From: Pseudoclavibacter sp. 13-3
GTDB lineage: Bacteria > Actinomycetota > Actinomycetes > Actinomycetales > Microbacteriaceae
NCBI RefSeq assembly: GCF_021168475.1
Contig: NZ_JAJOZT010000006.1
Coordinates: 62,001-126,000 of the forward strand
Length of the DNA stretch: 64,000 nucleotides
Reading direction: 5' to 3'
Shown piece by piece: positions 50,308-59,610 of the stretch (position 1 is the stretch's first letter; the number at the start of each line of letters is the position of its first letter). The notes under the pieces are model-generated. The model was given only the letters and a program-made list of their open reading frames with translations, had not been told where the DNA came from and ran no database searches. The translations under genes were made by a program, and so were the position numbers.

Positions 50308-51468
50308 CTACACGGAGAGGCTGTCAACGACCTCGGAGCCGAGCGCGCGAGCGGCGGCGCGGGCGGCATCCCTCGTCTCGACCAGGTCGAACCCGGTCAC
50401 GTTGACGTGACCCATCTTGCGGCCAGGCCGGTACGACTTGCCGTACCAGTGCACTTTGGCCTGCGGCACCTCTGCCAGCGCTCGGGAGAGTGCCCGCTCA
50501 TGGTCGACGCCGTCGTGGCCGCCCAGCACGTTGACCATCACGGTCACCGGCTGCCGAGCCTCGGGATCGCCCAGCGGCAGGTCGAGCACCGCACGCAGGT
50601 GCTGTTCGAACTGCCCCGTGACGGCGCCGTCCATGCTCCAGTGGCCGGAGTTGTGCGGGCGCATCGCCAACTCGTTCACCAGCACACGACCGTCGTTCGT
50701 CTCGAAGAGCTCGACGGCGAGAGCACCGGTCACCTCGATTGCCTCGGCGATCGTGACCGCGATGTGGCGGGCCTGCTCGACCACGTCGTCGGTGGCGTCG
50801 GGCGCCGGGGCGATGACTTCGGCGCAGACACCGTCGACCTGTTCGCTGGCGGCCAGCGCCCAGGCGCGCATCTCGCCCGAGGGGCGCCGCGCCACCTGCT
50901 GCGAGAGCTCACGCCGAAAGTCGACGGCTTCTTCGACCAGCAGTGCTCCGCCGATCTGGTCGAGCACCTCAGGGGCCAGCCAGTCGGCGACCTCGCGGCT
51001 CGAGGTGACCAGACGCACGCCGTGACCGTCATAGCCGCCACGCGGCGTCTTCACGATCGCGCGACCGCCATGCCCGTCGATGAACGCCTGCACAGCGTCG
51101 GCGGTGGTCGCCCGCACCCACTCCGGCTGCCCCAGCCCGAGTTCGGCGACCTTCTGGCGCATCTCGATTTTGTCTTGCGCGAAGCGCAGCGCCTGCGGGC
51201 CCGGGCGCACAGCGACGCCAGCCTCGACGAGCCGCTGCAGAACCGACTGGGGAACGTGTTCGTGGTCGAAGGTGATCACGTCGACACCACGGGCGAACTC
51301 GAGCACCTGTTCGGCGTCGGTGCAGTCGCCGACCATTGTCGTCGCGAGCTTCGCCGACGCGCCTTCGGCCTCGGCGAAGACCTTCAGCTCGATGTCGAGA
51401 TTGACGGCCACGGGGGTGAGCATGCGGGCCAGTTGGCCGGCTCCGATGACTCCGACACGAAATGTCAT
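50308..51468 (-). CDS. purK: N5-carboxyaminoimidazole ribonucleotide synthetase
   Basis: PurK carboxylates aminoimidazole ribonucleotide with ATP and bicarbonate. The 386-residue ATP-grasp protein has [17 protein letters not shown] at the N-terminus, [30 protein letters not shown] and the substrate and metal region [18 protein letters not shown]. Its ATG overlaps the stop of the PH-domain gene as ATGA. The partner purE follows. Confidence 0.96.
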   Translation of the reverse strand: MTFRVGVIGAGQLARMLTPVAVNLDIELKVFAEAEGASAKLATTMVGDCTDAEQVLEFARGVDVITFDHEHVPQSVLQRLVEAGVAVRPGPQALRFAQDKIEMRQKVAELGLGQPEWVRATTADAVQAFIDGHGGRAIVKTPRGGYDGHGVRLVTSSREVADWLAPEVLDQIGGALLVEEAVDFRRELSQQVARRPSGEMRAWALAASEQVDGVCAEVIAPAPDATDDVVEQARHIAVTIAEAIEVTGALAVELFETNDGRVLVNELAMRPHNSGHWSMDGAVTGQFEQHLRAVLDLPLGDPEARQPVTVMVNVLGGHDGVDHERALSRALAEVPQAKVHWYGKSYRPGRKMGHVNVTGFDLVETRDAARAAARALGSEVVDSLSV

Positions 51469-52139
51469 GACTGGGGGAACCTCTCTGCGCTGGGGGGCGC
51501 AATCGCGAATCGAGGGCCGGCGCCGGGGGACGTCGGTGGCTGCATGGGCTGCGTTGTGATCGCAGCGAGCCGGTAGCGGTCGCGCCGAGCGCGGGCCTGC
51601 GCCGAGCGCTCGAGAATGGCCTCCCGCAGACTGGTCGGATCGGGCATCGACTTGAGCACGAGCGAGAACTGGTCGCCTGCGACCAGCCGGATGTCTCCGC
51701 TGCCCCAGAACCGCTGCGAGAGGGACTGATGCATCTCGACCGACGAGATCGTGTCCAGCGGCATCTGCCGCAGGTGTCGCCGCAGCACACCCTCGGTCAT
51801 GGCCACCGTCTCATCGGTGAGTCGGCAGGCGCGGCTCCGCCACGACGTCCACGCACTGATCAGGAGCACGACGATCACAAGCGCGACGACTGCGAGCACC
51901 CAGCGCATGCCGGCCCCTGCGGCACCCCAATGCTGAGGCACCGCCCAGGCTGCCGCCCAGAGCAGCAGCACCGGCAGGATCAGCCGGGTCGCGCGCGCGC
52001 GCAGTCGAATCTCGCGCCCGTCGCGATCGCCGTCGAGGGTCGCATCGCGGTCGGGGGTGTGTGCGGATGCCATCTCGTCGCCGCCCGCGGGCTGCGGCCA
52101 CGAGCGGGGCGCGTCTGCGGGGTGCGTGCCGAACGTCAT
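51465..52139 (-). CDS. PH-domain membrane protein (bPH_2 type)
   Basis: A 224-residue protein with two hydrophobic segments (LILPVLLLWAAAWAV and VLAVVALVIVVLLISAW) followed by a bacterial PH-like domain of the DUF304/bPH_2 type, with CRLTDETVAMTEGVLRRHLRQMPLDTISSVEM and FWGSGDIRLVAGDQFSLVLKSMPDP. The C-terminal 40 residues are Pro- and Arg-rich and probably disordered. Function unknown. ATG 52139 is favoured; an upstream in-frame start at 52172 would overlap birA. Ten bases after birA and coupled to purK. Confidence 0.82.
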   Translation of the reverse strand: MTFGTHPADAPRSWPQPAGGDEMASAHTPDRDATLDGDRDGREIRLRARATRLILPVLLLWAAAWAVPQHWGAAGAGMRWVLAVVALVIVVLLISAWTSWRSRACRLTDETVAMTEGVLRRHLRQMPLDTISSVEMHQSLSQRFWGSGDIRLVAGDQFSLVLKSMPDPTSLREAILERSAQARARRDRYRLAAITTQPMQPPTSPGAGPRFAIAPPSAERFPQS

Positions 52140-52149
52140 GCCAAGAACC

Positions 52150-52965
52150 TTAGCGCGCCGCAGGACGCACATGGATCACGTCGCCCACCGACAGCGCGTG
52201 AGTGGTGCCGTCGGACTCGACCAGGAGTCGGCCGCCGGCGTCGAGGCCGGTTGCCACTCCGACCAGGTCGCCGCCGCCCGGGAGCATCACGCGCACCCGC
52301 TGACCGATGGTGACACAGGCGTCGCGCACGGCGTCGAACACCGAGGCGTCGTGTCGCAGCGCCCGCGCCCAGAGATCTTTGAGTCGCACGAGCAGATGCT
52401 GCAGCATGACGTCGCCGGCGACGGCAGCCCCTTCACGCGCGAGCGAGGTGACGGTTTCAGGGTCGAGCCCCTGCGCCTCGAAGTCTGCAGCGGTCTGCAC
52501 CAGGTTGATGCCGAAACCGACCAAGACCGGAAGATCGGTTGGCACCTGCTGCCCCGGGCGGGGCGCGGTCGAGACGAGTTCGCTCAGGATGCCACAGACC
52601 TTGCGCCCCTCGACCAGCAGGTCGTTGGGCCATTTGACCCCGGCGTGCACGCCCAGCTGCTGCATGGCCTGCTGGGCGGCTGCTCCGCAGATCAGAGGCA
52701 GCCACGGGAGCAGGTCGACATCGGCTGCCGGAACGACGAAGGCGATCGAGACGGCGAGCGCCGAGCCTCGGGGTGCCTGCCAGACGCGGTTGAGACGGCC
52801 GCGGCCACCGCGCTGATCGAGCGTGGCGACAGCCGTGAAGGCCTCGGTGAGCTGCCCGTCAGCCCATTGCGTGCGGATCAGGTCTGAGAGCACGCTGTTC
52901 GTCGACTCGACGTGATCGAGAGCGATGAGGTTGGGCAACTCGGCGCCGCTCAGGGGAAAATCCAT
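52150..52965 (-). CDS. birA: Biotin-[acetyl-CoA-carboxylase] ligase
   Basis: BirA activates biotin with ATP and attaches it to the carrier domain of carboxylases. The 271-residue protein is the short form without a DNA-binding N-terminus, so it is not a repressor. Motifs: VESTNSVLSDL, the biotinyl-AMP loop QRGGRGRLNRVW, VKWPNDLLVEGRKVCGIL, and VLVGFGINL, with a small SH3-like C-terminal domain (VGVATGLDAGGRLLV). ATG 52965 lies six bases after a TATGAT -10 element, suggesting leaderless expression. Divergent from accD, its likely pathway partner. Confidence 0.94.
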   Translation of the reverse strand: MDFPLSGAELPNLIALDHVESTNSVLSDLIRTQWADGQLTEAFTAVATLDQRGGRGRLNRVWQAPRGSALAVSIAFVVPAADVDLLPWLPLICGAAAQQAMQQLGVHAGVKWPNDLLVEGRKVCGILSELVSTAPRPGQQVPTDLPVLVGFGINLVQTAADFEAQGLDPETVTSLAREGAAVAGDVMLQHLLVRLKDLWARALRHDASVFDAVRDACVTIGQRVRVMLPGGGDLVGVATGLDAGGRLLVESDGTTHALSVGDVIHVRPAAR

Positions 52966-52971
52966 GCTTCG

Positions 52972-52977
52972 ATCATA
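52972..52977 (-). promoter_or_regulatory. -10 element for leaderless birA
   Basis: TATGAT lies six bases before ATG 52965 on the minus strand. An 8-base perfect hairpin (GAGCCCGC-CGATT-GCGGGCTC, 52980-53000) sits just upstream of it. Confidence 0.5.
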
Positions 52978-53037
52978 CGGAGCCCGCCGATTGCGGGCTC
53001 ACCCGAGCGGCCGCGGCCCATCCCCGGGACGAACCAC

Positions 53038-53105
53038 AGCATCCACCGCCCCGCAAGACCGCGTCAAAGCATCCACCCGCCGCAAATGCTGCCTCAGAGC
53101 ATCCA
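53038..53105. repeat. Three AGCATCCA repeats at 30-base spacing
   Basis: AGCATCCA starts at 53038, 53068 and 53098, so the period is exactly 30 bases, about three helical turns. The bases just before copies two and three are also alike (GCGTCAA and GCCTCAG). The word is common in this genome, so chance is possible. Confidence 0.4.
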
Positions 53106-53322
53106 AACATGAAACTTGCCATGACTCGATTCGTGCCAGGAAGAATTCCCATGGGACGATCAGCAGCAACCCGGCAGCGGGAAAGTGACAGGGCCGCACA
53201 GGCACCACCACGTCGGTGTGCAGATCGTACAATTCGCCCCCCGTCGTCTTGCGTGATCACTACAGCAGAACGGGCATACCACGCCGGTAGACTCGTCTGC
53301 GATCGACATCGAGGAGACCTCT

Positions 53323-54957
53323 GTGACAGTGAATTCCAGCGCCAACCCGAGCGCGAACACGTCCGAGAACACGGACACGGTGGTTCCGTCCACCACTGCA
53401 GAACGCATCGCCGACCTCACTGATCGCTACCGCGAAGCAGTCGTCGAGCCCAGCAAGACCGCTGCACAGAAGCAGCACAAGCGCGGCAAGAAGACCGCCC
53501 GCGAGCGCGTGCACGAACTGCTCGACGACGGATCGTTCGTCGAGATCGACTCCTACGTGCGGCACCGCACACATGCCTTCGGCATGGAGGGCAAGCGCCC
53601 CTACGGTGACTCCGTCGTCGTCGGCACGGGCACGATCCACGGCCGCCAGGTCGCCGTCTACAGCCAGGACTTCACCGTCTTCGGCGGATCGCTCGGAGAG
53701 GTCGCCGGCGAGAAGATCGTGCGCATCATGCAGCTCGCGCTCAAGACGGGCATTCCGATCATCGGCATCCTCGATTCGGGCGGCGCCCGCATCCAAGAAG
53801 GGGTCACCGCACTCTCGAAGTACGGCGAGATCTTCCGGCTGAACACCAAGTCGAGCGGCGTGATCCCGCAGATCTCGATCGTGCTCGGCCCGGCCGCCGG
53901 CGGTGCGGTCTACTCCCCCGCGCTGACCGACTTCGTGATCATGGCCGACAAGACCAGCCACATGTTCGTCACCGGCCCAGACGTCATCAAGACCGTCACC
54001 GGCGAAGAGGTCAGCTTCGACGAGCTCGGCGGTGCGCTCACGCACAACAAGACCTCCGGCGTCTCGCACTACCTGGCGCAGGATGAAGACGACGCGCTCG
54101 ACTACGCCCGCACGCTGCTGAGCTACCTGCCCGACAACAACCTCAATGACGCTCCTGCCTACGCGTCGAACACACAGCTCGAGATCACCGACGTCGACCG
54201 CCGGCTCAACCAGCTGATCCCCGATTCAACCAACCAGCCGTACGACATGAAGACCGTCATCAAGACCATCGTCGACGACGGCGAGTTCCTCGAGGTGCAG
54301 GCGCTCTTCGCCCCGAACATCGTGATCGGGTTCGGCCGCGTCGAGGGGCACACGGTCGGCGTCATCGCCAACCAGCCAGCCGCGATGGCCGGCACGCTCA
54401 ACATCGACGCCGGCGAGAAAGCCGCCCGCTTCGTGCGGTTCTGCGACGCCTTCTCGATCCCGATCGTCACGCTGGTCGACGTGCCCGGCTACCTGCCCGG
54501 CACCGACCAGGAGTGGAACGGGGTGATTCGCCGCGGAGCGAAGCTGCTCTATGCCTATGCCGACGCCACCGTGCCAGTGGTGACCGTGATCACTCGCAAA
54601 GCCTACGGCGGCGCATACATCGTGATGGGGTCGAAGTCGATGGGCGCCGATCTCAACCTCGCCTGGCCCACGGCCGAGATCGCCGTGATGGGCGGCCAAG
54701 GCGCGGTCAACATTCTCTATCGCCATGAGCTCAAAGAGGCAGAAGAGCGCGGAGAAGACGTCGAAGCCGTGCGCACACGCCTGGCCAACGAGTACACGTA
54801 CAACGTCGCAAGTCCGTTCCTCGCAGCCGAACGCGGCGAGCTCGACGGCGTCATCGAACCGGCGGCCACGCGAGTCGAGATCACCAAGGCCCTGCGCACC
54901 CTGCGCACCAAGCGCGACAACAGGCCGTCCAAGAAGCACGGGAACATCCCGCTGTGA
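53323..54957 (+). CDS. accD: Acyl-CoA carboxylase carboxyltransferase (beta) subunit
   Basis: The beta subunit transfers carboxyl from biotin to acetyl- or propionyl-CoA, feeding fatty-acid synthesis. The 544-residue protein has the two crotonase-like halves: [46 protein letters not shown] in the first; [46 protein letters not shown] and [12 protein letters not shown] in the second. The N-terminal 25 residues are Ser/Thr/Asn-rich and disordered. GTG start with GAGGAG seven bases upstream. Its stop overlaps accE as GTGA. Confidence 0.95.
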   Translation: MTVNSSANPSANTSENTDTVVPSTTAERIADLTDRYREAVVEPSKTAAQKQHKRGKKTARERVHELLDDGSFVEIDSYVRHRTHAFGMEGKRPYGDSVVVGTGTIHGRQVAVYSQDFTVFGGSLGEVAGEKIVRIMQLALKTGIPIIGILDSGGARIQEGVTALSKYGEIFRLNTKSSGVIPQISIVLGPAAGGAVYSPALTDFVIMADKTSHMFVTGPDVIKTVTGEEVSFDELGGALTHNKTSGVSHYLAQDEDDALDYARTLLSYLPDNNLNDAPAYASNTQLEITDVDRRLNQLIPDSTNQPYDMKTVIKTIVDDGEFLEVQALFAPNIVIGFGRVEGHTVGVIANQPAAMAGTLNIDAGEKAARFVRFCDAFSIPIVTLVDVPGYLPGTDQEWNGVIRRGAKLLYAYADATVPVVTVITRKAYGGAYIVMGSKSMGADLNLAWPTAEIAVMGGQGAVNILYRHELKEAEERGEDVEAVRTRLANEYTYNVASPFLAAERGELDGVIEPAATRVEITKALRTLRTKRDNRPSKKHGNIPL

Positions 54958-55238
54958 TCCGCGACCAGTACACCGACGTCACCGGTGCGGGCGGGCTCGA
55001 GCCCAGCATCCCCGCTGACGAGCCTGAGGCGCACAGCCCGCAGGAGTATCTCGAGCAGCTGCAGGTCGTCTCCGGCTCGCCGACACCCGAGGATCTCTCG
55101 GCGATCGCATCGGCCCTGAGCCTGGCCGAGCGCGAGCGGCATCGCGAGCAGCGCAAGCGCGCCCTCGAGCAGCACGAGCCAGAGCCGTCGTGGCGAGAGA
55201 AGCAGCGCTCCGCTCGACGCGATCGCCAGCTCTACTGA
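54954..55238 (+). CDS. accE: Acyl-CoA carboxylase epsilon subunit
   Basis: A 94-residue epsilon subunit, an actinobacterial accessory part that helps join the alpha and beta subunits. The characteristic segment is [22 protein letters not shown], near residues 36-57, followed by a highly charged tail with [14 protein letters not shown] and a Trp-containing end. The first 30 residues are acidic. The GTG start overlaps the accD stop as GTGA. Members diverge strongly, so the call leans on the short motif and on context. Confidence 0.85.
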   Translation: MIRDQYTDVTGAGGLEPSIPADEPEAHSPQEYLEQLQVVSGSPTPEDLSAIASALSLAERERHREQRKRALEQHEPEPSWREKQRSARRDRQLY

Positions 55239-55315
55239 GCGTCGCTGAGGTGCTGCAGGGCGCGGTGGATGTTCCCCGCGCGTCCGTCGGCCTTGCGCCC
55301 CCCCTGCGAGTGCGG

Positions 55316-56023
55316 TCAGCGCGCTGCGATGCGCTGCAGAGCCTGCTCGACCAGCGGGCCTCGAACACGTTCGTTTGCCGCGAGAATCGCAGCGACCTGT
55401 TCGGGTGAATGCGTGGCCGGGGTGCCCGCGTCGAACGGCGGGTGCGGGTCGTACTCGAGCTTGAGCGCGATGTCTCGGGCCGTCTGCTCGTCGCACAGCC
55501 TTGCGACGAGGGTCAGCGCGAAGTCGATGCCTGACGTGACGCCGCCTGCGGTGATGCGGTTGCCGTCGACGGTCACGCGATCGTCGGTCACGCGGATGCC
55601 GGGGTAGCGTCTCAGCAGCGGTCGGCTGGCCCAGTGCGTGGTCGCGCGCCTGCCATCGAGCAGCCCGGCCTGAGCCAGCGCGAAGGCGCCCGTGCACACC
55701 GAGGTGACCCACCGGGCGTGCTCGGCCTGCTGCCGCAGGAATGTGAGCGCGATCTCGTCTTCGAGCAGATCGAAAGCCCCCTGCCCGCCTGGCACCAGAA
55801 CGACGTCAGCCGGTGCGGCGTCGTCGAAACGCACGGTCGGCAGCATGGCAAGCCCTGAGCTGGTGGGCACCGGGTCGAGCATGTGCCAGACGTACTGCAT
55901 GCGCACACCCGGCACCTGTGCGAACACCTCGGCGGGCCCCGTCAGATCGAGCTGGGTGATCTCGGGAAAGAGCAGCGCCGTGATGATGAGGGGATGCCGT
56001 GATTCGGTGTGTTCGTCGGTCAT
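55316..56023 (-). CDS. DJ-1/PfpI-family protein, isonitrile hydratase-like
   Basis: A 235-residue DJ-1-type protein related to isonitrile hydratase and the GATase-like part of GlxA regulators, but without a helix-turn-helix domain. The nucleophile cysteine is residue 110 in SVCTGAFALAQAGLLDG, followed by RATTHW; the N-terminal Asp of isonitrile hydratase is kept in ITQLDLTGPAEVF. The segment GVTSGIDFALTLV near the end is also shared with that group. ATG 56023 is favoured over an in-frame GTG at 56056; neither has a strong ribosome site. Substrate unknown. Monocistronic, convergent with accE. Confidence 0.82.
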   Translation of the reverse strand: MTDEHTESRHPLIITALLFPEITQLDLTGPAEVFAQVPGVRMQYVWHMLDPVPTSSGLAMLPTVRFDDAAPADVVLVPGGQGAFDLLEDEIALTFLRQQAEHARWVTSVCTGAFALAQAGLLDGRRATTHWASRPLLRRYPGIRVTDDRVTVDGNRITAGGVTSGIDFALTLVARLCDEQTARDIALKLEYDPHPPFDAGTPATHSPEQVAAILAANERVRGPLVEQALQRIAAR

Positions 56024-56130
56024 GTGTCGATGATGCTCTGGCCCGGCATGATGCACAAGTTGAGGCGACGCTCGATGGTCTGCGACGGCATCATGCAGGC
56101 GTCTCGGCGCAGCCGGGCGCTCAGAACCGC

Positions 56131-56475
56131 TCAGCGTTGGCTCAACAACGCGACGATGGTGGCGAGGCCCACGCCCAAGATGACGAGATTGGTCCAGGCA
56201 AGCACGCTGCCGAGCCCCGGCTTCAGACTCAGGCGGCGTGCTGAGGATGCGCGGCCGGTGAGTCTCAATCGTTCGCTCGACGCCACATCATGACTGGTGT
56301 CACGCCACCGATCCCACCTGTCGATACTGGTGATCACCGTGTGCAGAATGTGAGCGATTCGAAACCAGTCAGCGGGATTCCACGTGACGAGGCTGCGCCA
56401 CGTGCGGATGAGAATGCGCCGATCGCGCAGTTCGATGTCAACCGGAGCGTTCAGGCGCATGAACGCCTGCATCAC
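56131..56475 (-). CDS. Downstream part of a frame-split membrane protein
   Basis: Read alone this is a 114-residue protein with one C-terminal hydrophobic segment (VLAWTNLVILGVGLATIVALL). Its N-terminus MMQAFMRLNAPVDIEL is not a normal start. When the frame is followed upstream it reads HGHERDALYLFTPDVMQAF, which continues sensibly from YFHLYCPP at the end of the upstream frame. The join lies at a seven-G tract (56517-56523). So this is most likely the last part of one protein of about 490 residues, separated by a one-base change. ATG 56475 overlaps the upstream stop as ATGA, so re-initiation is possible. Confidence 0.6.
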   Translation of the reverse strand: MMQAFMRLNAPVDIELRDRRILIRTWRSLVTWNPADWFRIAHILHTVITSIDRWDRWRDTSHDVASSERLRLTGRASSARRLSLKPGLGSVLAWTNLVILGVGLATIVALLSQR

Positions 56476-57611
56476 ATCGGGGGTGAAGAGGTAGAGTGCG
56501 TCGCGTTCGTGGCCGTGGGGGGGCAGTACAGATGAAAGTAGCGGTCGAAGTCGCCTTCGAGGCGGAGCCGTTGGCTGCTGTCGATGCTGGCCTTGTTCGA
56601 GATGCCGGGCAGGCGTCTGCCCGTGTGCCGAAGCACGATGTTGGGAAGGTCGTTCGGGCTCTCAATGTCGATGATCCCACCGAATTTACCGCTGGTGGCG
56701 TTGACCGGGTCGCCGTTGCCGCCGAGAACGTCCGCGACAACGAACTGTTGCGGTCGTCGCCCGAGAAACCTGCGCACATACTTCGGCACGCGACCGAGCC
56801 CAGGCAATCGCTCAGGCCAGTATTCCAGCCCGTTCGCCTCTGCGAAAGCTGCGAAGCGCTCGTGCTGCCGGCGTGTCGTGTAGAGACCGATCAGTCGAGT
56901 CGCCTCGTAGCCGTGCAACAGACCGAGCTGCAAGAATCCCCAGGCACCGAGTGCGGTCTCGACGACCATCCAGAGGCTGGACGCATCGACGCCGTTCATC
57001 GTCAGCGAGATGCATGCGAGCAGACAGAACAGCCCGAAGAAGACGATGCCGATACCGAGAAGACTCCAGACCAGTATCTGTGCCATGGCCGGCCGCTGCA
57101 GCCTGTGAGCGACATCTCTCGGTACAGAACCAGCTGTCGACCCAGGGATGCCACCGAGCAGGGAGCGAATGTTGAATCTCGGCGATGATTGCACAGCAAC
57201 CAGGCAGTCGTGCCTCCATGCTTCACGCAGCAATGCAATCCGCGGCCCTCGCAGCCGCTCGAAGAGCTGCGTCGCGCGCACACCGGCTTGCCAGCAGAGC
57301 AGGGTGCCGCAGGCTGTCATCCACACATCAGCTGGCCGGCTCGCTGGCGGAAGCAGCAGCGCCGTGCAGAGTGCCACTGGCATCAGGTAGGACATCTGCT
57401 GCTGCCATCGTTGCAGACGCCGAAAACGCTGTGCCAGCGCGCCGACGAGCAGTGCGACGCCGAGCACGGTTGAGTTCATCCGACTCCCGGGCGACAGCCC
57501 GATCCACACGACCAGAAGAACGCAGGCGACTGCCAACAGTGCATCGTGCAGCCAATTCGGCAGACCTCGCGGTTGAAACGGCCGTCGCAGGCTGAGCCAT
57601 TCGGAGTGCAC
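56472..57611 (-). CDS. Membrane protein, frame disrupted at a G7 tract
   Basis: A 379-residue frame with hydrophobic segments in residues of about 20-110 and 180-240, then a soluble C-terminal region with GLEYWPERLPGLGRV and FDRYFHLYCPP. After CPP the frame reads TATNATHSTSSPPM and stops, an unlikely ending. One more base in the homopolymer at 56517-56523 would restore HGHERDALYLFTPDVM and join it to the following frame. The family has no known function that I can name. GTG 57611 has TACACT six bases upstream, so a leaderless start is likely. The split could be a real mutation, phase variation, or a sequencing error. Confidence 0.65.
   Translation of the reverse strand: MHSEWLSLRRPFQPRGLPNWLHDALLAVACVLLVVWIGLSPGSRMNSTVLGVALLVGALAQRFRRLQRWQQQMSYLMPVALCTALLLPPASRPADVWMTACGTLLCWQAGVRATQLFERLRGPRIALLREAWRHDCLVAVQSSPRFNIRSLLGGIPGSTAGSVPRDVAHRLQRPAMAQILVWSLLGIGIVFFGLFCLLACISLTMNGVDASSLWMVVETALGAWGFLQLGLLHGYEATRLIGLYTTRRQHERFAAFAEANGLEYWPERLPGLGRVPKYVRRFLGRRPQQFVVADVLGGNGDPVNATSGKFGGIIDIESPNDLPNIVLRHTGRRLPGISNKASIDSSQRLRLEGDFDRYFHLYCPPTATNATHSTSSPPM
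56517..56523. repeat. Seven-G homopolymer at the frame break
   Basis: A run of seven G (seven C in coding sense) inside the membrane protein gene. The two halves of the protein come back into one frame if the run is eight (or five). Confidence 0.75.
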
Positions 57612-57617
57612 GATCTG

Positions 57618-57623
57618 AGTGTA
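57618..57623 (-). promoter_or_regulatory. -10 element for the leaderless gene at 57611
   Basis: TACACT lies six bases before GTG 57611; no ribosome site is present. Confidence 0.4.
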
Positions 57624-57730
57624 CGCGGGCGATCACGTCGTCCAAGGACGGGCCCTCCCCGAGCCGCGAATCTCCGTTGTCGACAACGCCCGCGCCAAAC
57701 GGACTGTCGCGTCGACGATCTACTGAACGC

Positions 57731-58687
57731 TCACACATCTCGCCGCAGGGTCAGCACCCATGACAGTGCGCCGGTCACCAGCGCCCAGGCGGCAAGGCTC
57801 ACACCGCCCTGCCAGGCGACCATCTGGTCACGCGCGCCACTGGTGTCCAGCCCTTCGGGAGCATCCATCGGCAGGGTCGTCAGCGCACTGCCTGCCGCAC
57901 CGGGCAGCCAGTCGTTGACGGTCAGGGCCCACGAGATGTCGAAGCCGCTCACGATCGAGAGCACTGTCGGCACGATCATCAGCAGCCCCACCACGATCGC
58001 GATGCCAGCAGCCGTCGAACGCACAATCGACCCGATGTGCACCGAGATGATGCCGAGAGCCCCCAGGTAGGCCGCGGCTCCCCCGCTGACGAGCAGCATC
58101 TGCGAGCTGAACGGATGCTGACCGGGCAGCTGACCGGCCAGCAGCAGCGAGACCGCGATCGCACTCAACGCCATGGTGACGAAGCCGAGCACGGCCAGCA
58201 CCCCGCCGATGACGACGGCTTTGGCCAGCAGCACCGGCCAGCGTCTGGGCACCGCAAGCATCGAGGTGGTGATCGACCCGCCGGAATACTCAGCGGTGAT
58301 GTTCAGCACCCCGAAGACGCTCGCGACCAGCGCGGCGGCACCGATGCCAGAGGCAGCGAACTGCAGCATCTGCACCGTCTGCAGATCGGCGTCTCCCTGC
58401 ATCAGCACCTCGCCGGCCCCGGCACCGGCTGCTTCGGTCTGCTGCGCCAGCGAGGCGATGGCGAAACCGACCAGCAGCGCCAGGCCGAATCCGACGGCGA
58501 CCAGAATCGCGAGCGTCCACCAGGTCGATCGCACGCTCCACAGTTTGATCCATTCAGAACGCAGCACACCGCCGAACCTCAGTCTGACCTGGCCAAGCCC
58601 GTCATTGCGGAGCGCTGCTGCGGCAGCACGCCGAGTCGCAGGAGCGGGCGTCGGCGGCTGCGCAGAGGTGGGAGGCTGTGCGGTCAT
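57731..58687 (-). CDS. ABC transporter permease (ABC-2 type)
   Basis: A 318-residue membrane protein that pairs with the ATPase encoded just upstream. A Pro/Ala-rich N-terminus of about 25 residues and the amphipathic segment GGVLRSEWIKLWSVRSTWWTL, typical of this permease group, lead into six hydrophobic segments, including WTLAILVAVGFGLALLVGF, GVLAVLGFVTMALSAIAVSL and GIAIVVGLLMIVPTVLSIV. The segment FGVLNITAEYSGGSITTSM after the second helix is shared with ABC-2 exporters. Substrate unknown; such pairs often export drugs, peptides or lipids. The ATG overlaps the ATPase stop (ATGA). Confidence 0.86.
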   Translation of the reverse strand: MTAQPPTSAQPPTPAPATRRAAAAALRNDGLGQVRLRFGGVLRSEWIKLWSVRSTWWTLAILVAVGFGLALLVGFAIASLAQQTEAAGAGAGEVLMQGDADLQTVQMLQFAASGIGAAALVASVFGVLNITAEYSGGSITTSMLAVPRRWPVLLAKAVVIGGVLAVLGFVTMALSAIAVSLLLAGQLPGQHPFSSQMLLVSGGAAAYLGALGIISVHIGSIVRSTAAGIAIVVGLLMIVPTVLSIVSGFDISWALTVNDWLPGAAGSALTTLPMDAPEGLDTSGARDQMVAWQGGVSLAAWALVTGALSWVLTLRRDV

Positions 58688-59610
58688 GCGTGGGCTCCTT
58701 CGGGCAAGCTGCCGGCGTTGTACTGCACGGCGTTCTCAGTGAGTTCGAGGTAGGCCTGCTCGAGCGAGGCCTCGACAGTGTGCAGTTCATGCAGCACCGC
58801 ATGTGTGTCGGCAGCCGCCTGACCGATCACCGCGGCATCGAGCCCGGTGACCGACAGCGACCCGTCAGCGCTCGGTGTCACCGCCCCGCCCATGCGCTGC
58901 AGCTCGGCGGCGAGTGCGGCGCTCTGCGGCGATCGCACTCGCACGCAGCTGCGCCCGGCGTGGGCGATGAACTCCTGCAGCGACGTGTCGGCCAGCACCC
59001 GCCCGCGCCCGAGCACGATCAGATGGTCGGCGGTCTGCGCCATCTCGGCCATCAGGTGGCTCGAGACGAGCACCGTCTTGCCCTTCGATGCCTCGTAGCG
59101 CAGCAGCTGCCGCACCCATACCACCCCGTCTGGGTCGAGACCGTTGACCGGTTCGTCGAGAATGAGCGTGTCAGGGTCGCCGAGCAGCGCGGCCGCTATG
59201 CCGAGCCGCTGACCCATACCGAGGGAGAAGCCGCCGGAACGCTTGTCGGCGACCGATTCGAGCCCGGCCATCGCGATGACCTCGTCGACACGTGCGTCGG
59301 GGATGCCGTGCGTCGCCGCCAGCGCGCGCAGATGTGATCGTGCGGAGCGCCCGCGATGCACGGCCGTGGCATCGAGCAGGGCGCCGACCTCGTGCAGCGG
59401 CGCGTGCTGGTCGGCGTAGCGGCGGCCGTTAACCGTCACCGCGCCGGTGGTCGGGCGGTCGAGGCCGAGCGCCAGCCGCATCGTCGTCGACTTGCCGGCG
59501 CCGTTCGGCCCGAGGAACCCGGTCACCCGGCCGGGCTCCACGCGAAAGGTGACATGGTCGACAGCGGTCTTGCTGCCATACCGCTTGCTGAGGTCGCGGG
59601 CCTCGATCAT
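58684..59610 (-). CDS. ABC transporter ATP-binding protein
   Basis: A 308-residue ATPase of the exporter (CcmA/DrrA-like) group. It has IEARDLSKRYGSKTAV, Walker A GPNGAGKST, the signature FSLGMGQRLGIAAALLGD, Walker B LILDEPVNGLD with DPDGVVWVRQLLR, and the H-loop VLVSSHLMAEM. The C-terminal 90 residues form the extra domain found in drug and lipid exporters. ATG 59610 has GGAG ten bases upstream and gives the usual family start; ATG 59628 is also in frame. Coupled to the permease by ATGA overlap. Confidence 0.9.
   Translation of the reverse strand: MIEARDLSKRYGSKTAVDHVTFRVEPGRVTGFLGPNGAGKSTTMRLALGLDRPTTGAVTVNGRRYADQHAPLHEVGALLDATAVHRGRSARSHLRALAATHGIPDARVDEVIAMAGLESVADKRSGGFSLGMGQRLGIAAALLGDPDTLILDEPVNGLDPDGVVWVRQLLRYEASKGKTVLVSSHLMAEMAQTADHLIVLGRGRVLADTSLQEFIAHAGRSCVRVRSPQSAALAAELQRMGGAVTPSADGSLSVTGLDAAVIGQAAADTHAVLHELHTVEASLEQAYLELTENAVQYNAGSLPEGAHA

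Larger units (their letters stand above)
52966..53322. other. Divergent birA-accD intergenic region
   Basis: This 357-base region contains no convincing gene. It holds the birA -10 element, a small hairpin at 52980-53000, three copies of AGCATCCA at exact 30-base spacing (53038, 53068, 53098), a TAGACT that may be the accD -10 (53288-53293), and the accD ribosome site GAGGAG. Minus-strand frames inside it lack ribosome sites and recognisable domains. Confidence 0.5.

Noticed and set aside
52980-53000. Terminator upstream of birA
   Set aside because: No gene transcribes into it in a sensible direction; it sits just upstream of the birA -10 element, so a binding site or chance is more likely.
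53038-53127. CRISPR array
   Set aside because: Only eight bases repeat, the rest of each 30-base unit differs without a longer repeat, and there are no cas genes.
52973-53260. Small minus-strand proteins in the birA-accD gap
   Set aside because: No ribosome site or leaderless -10 element, no domain, and they run across the repeat cluster and the birA hairpin.
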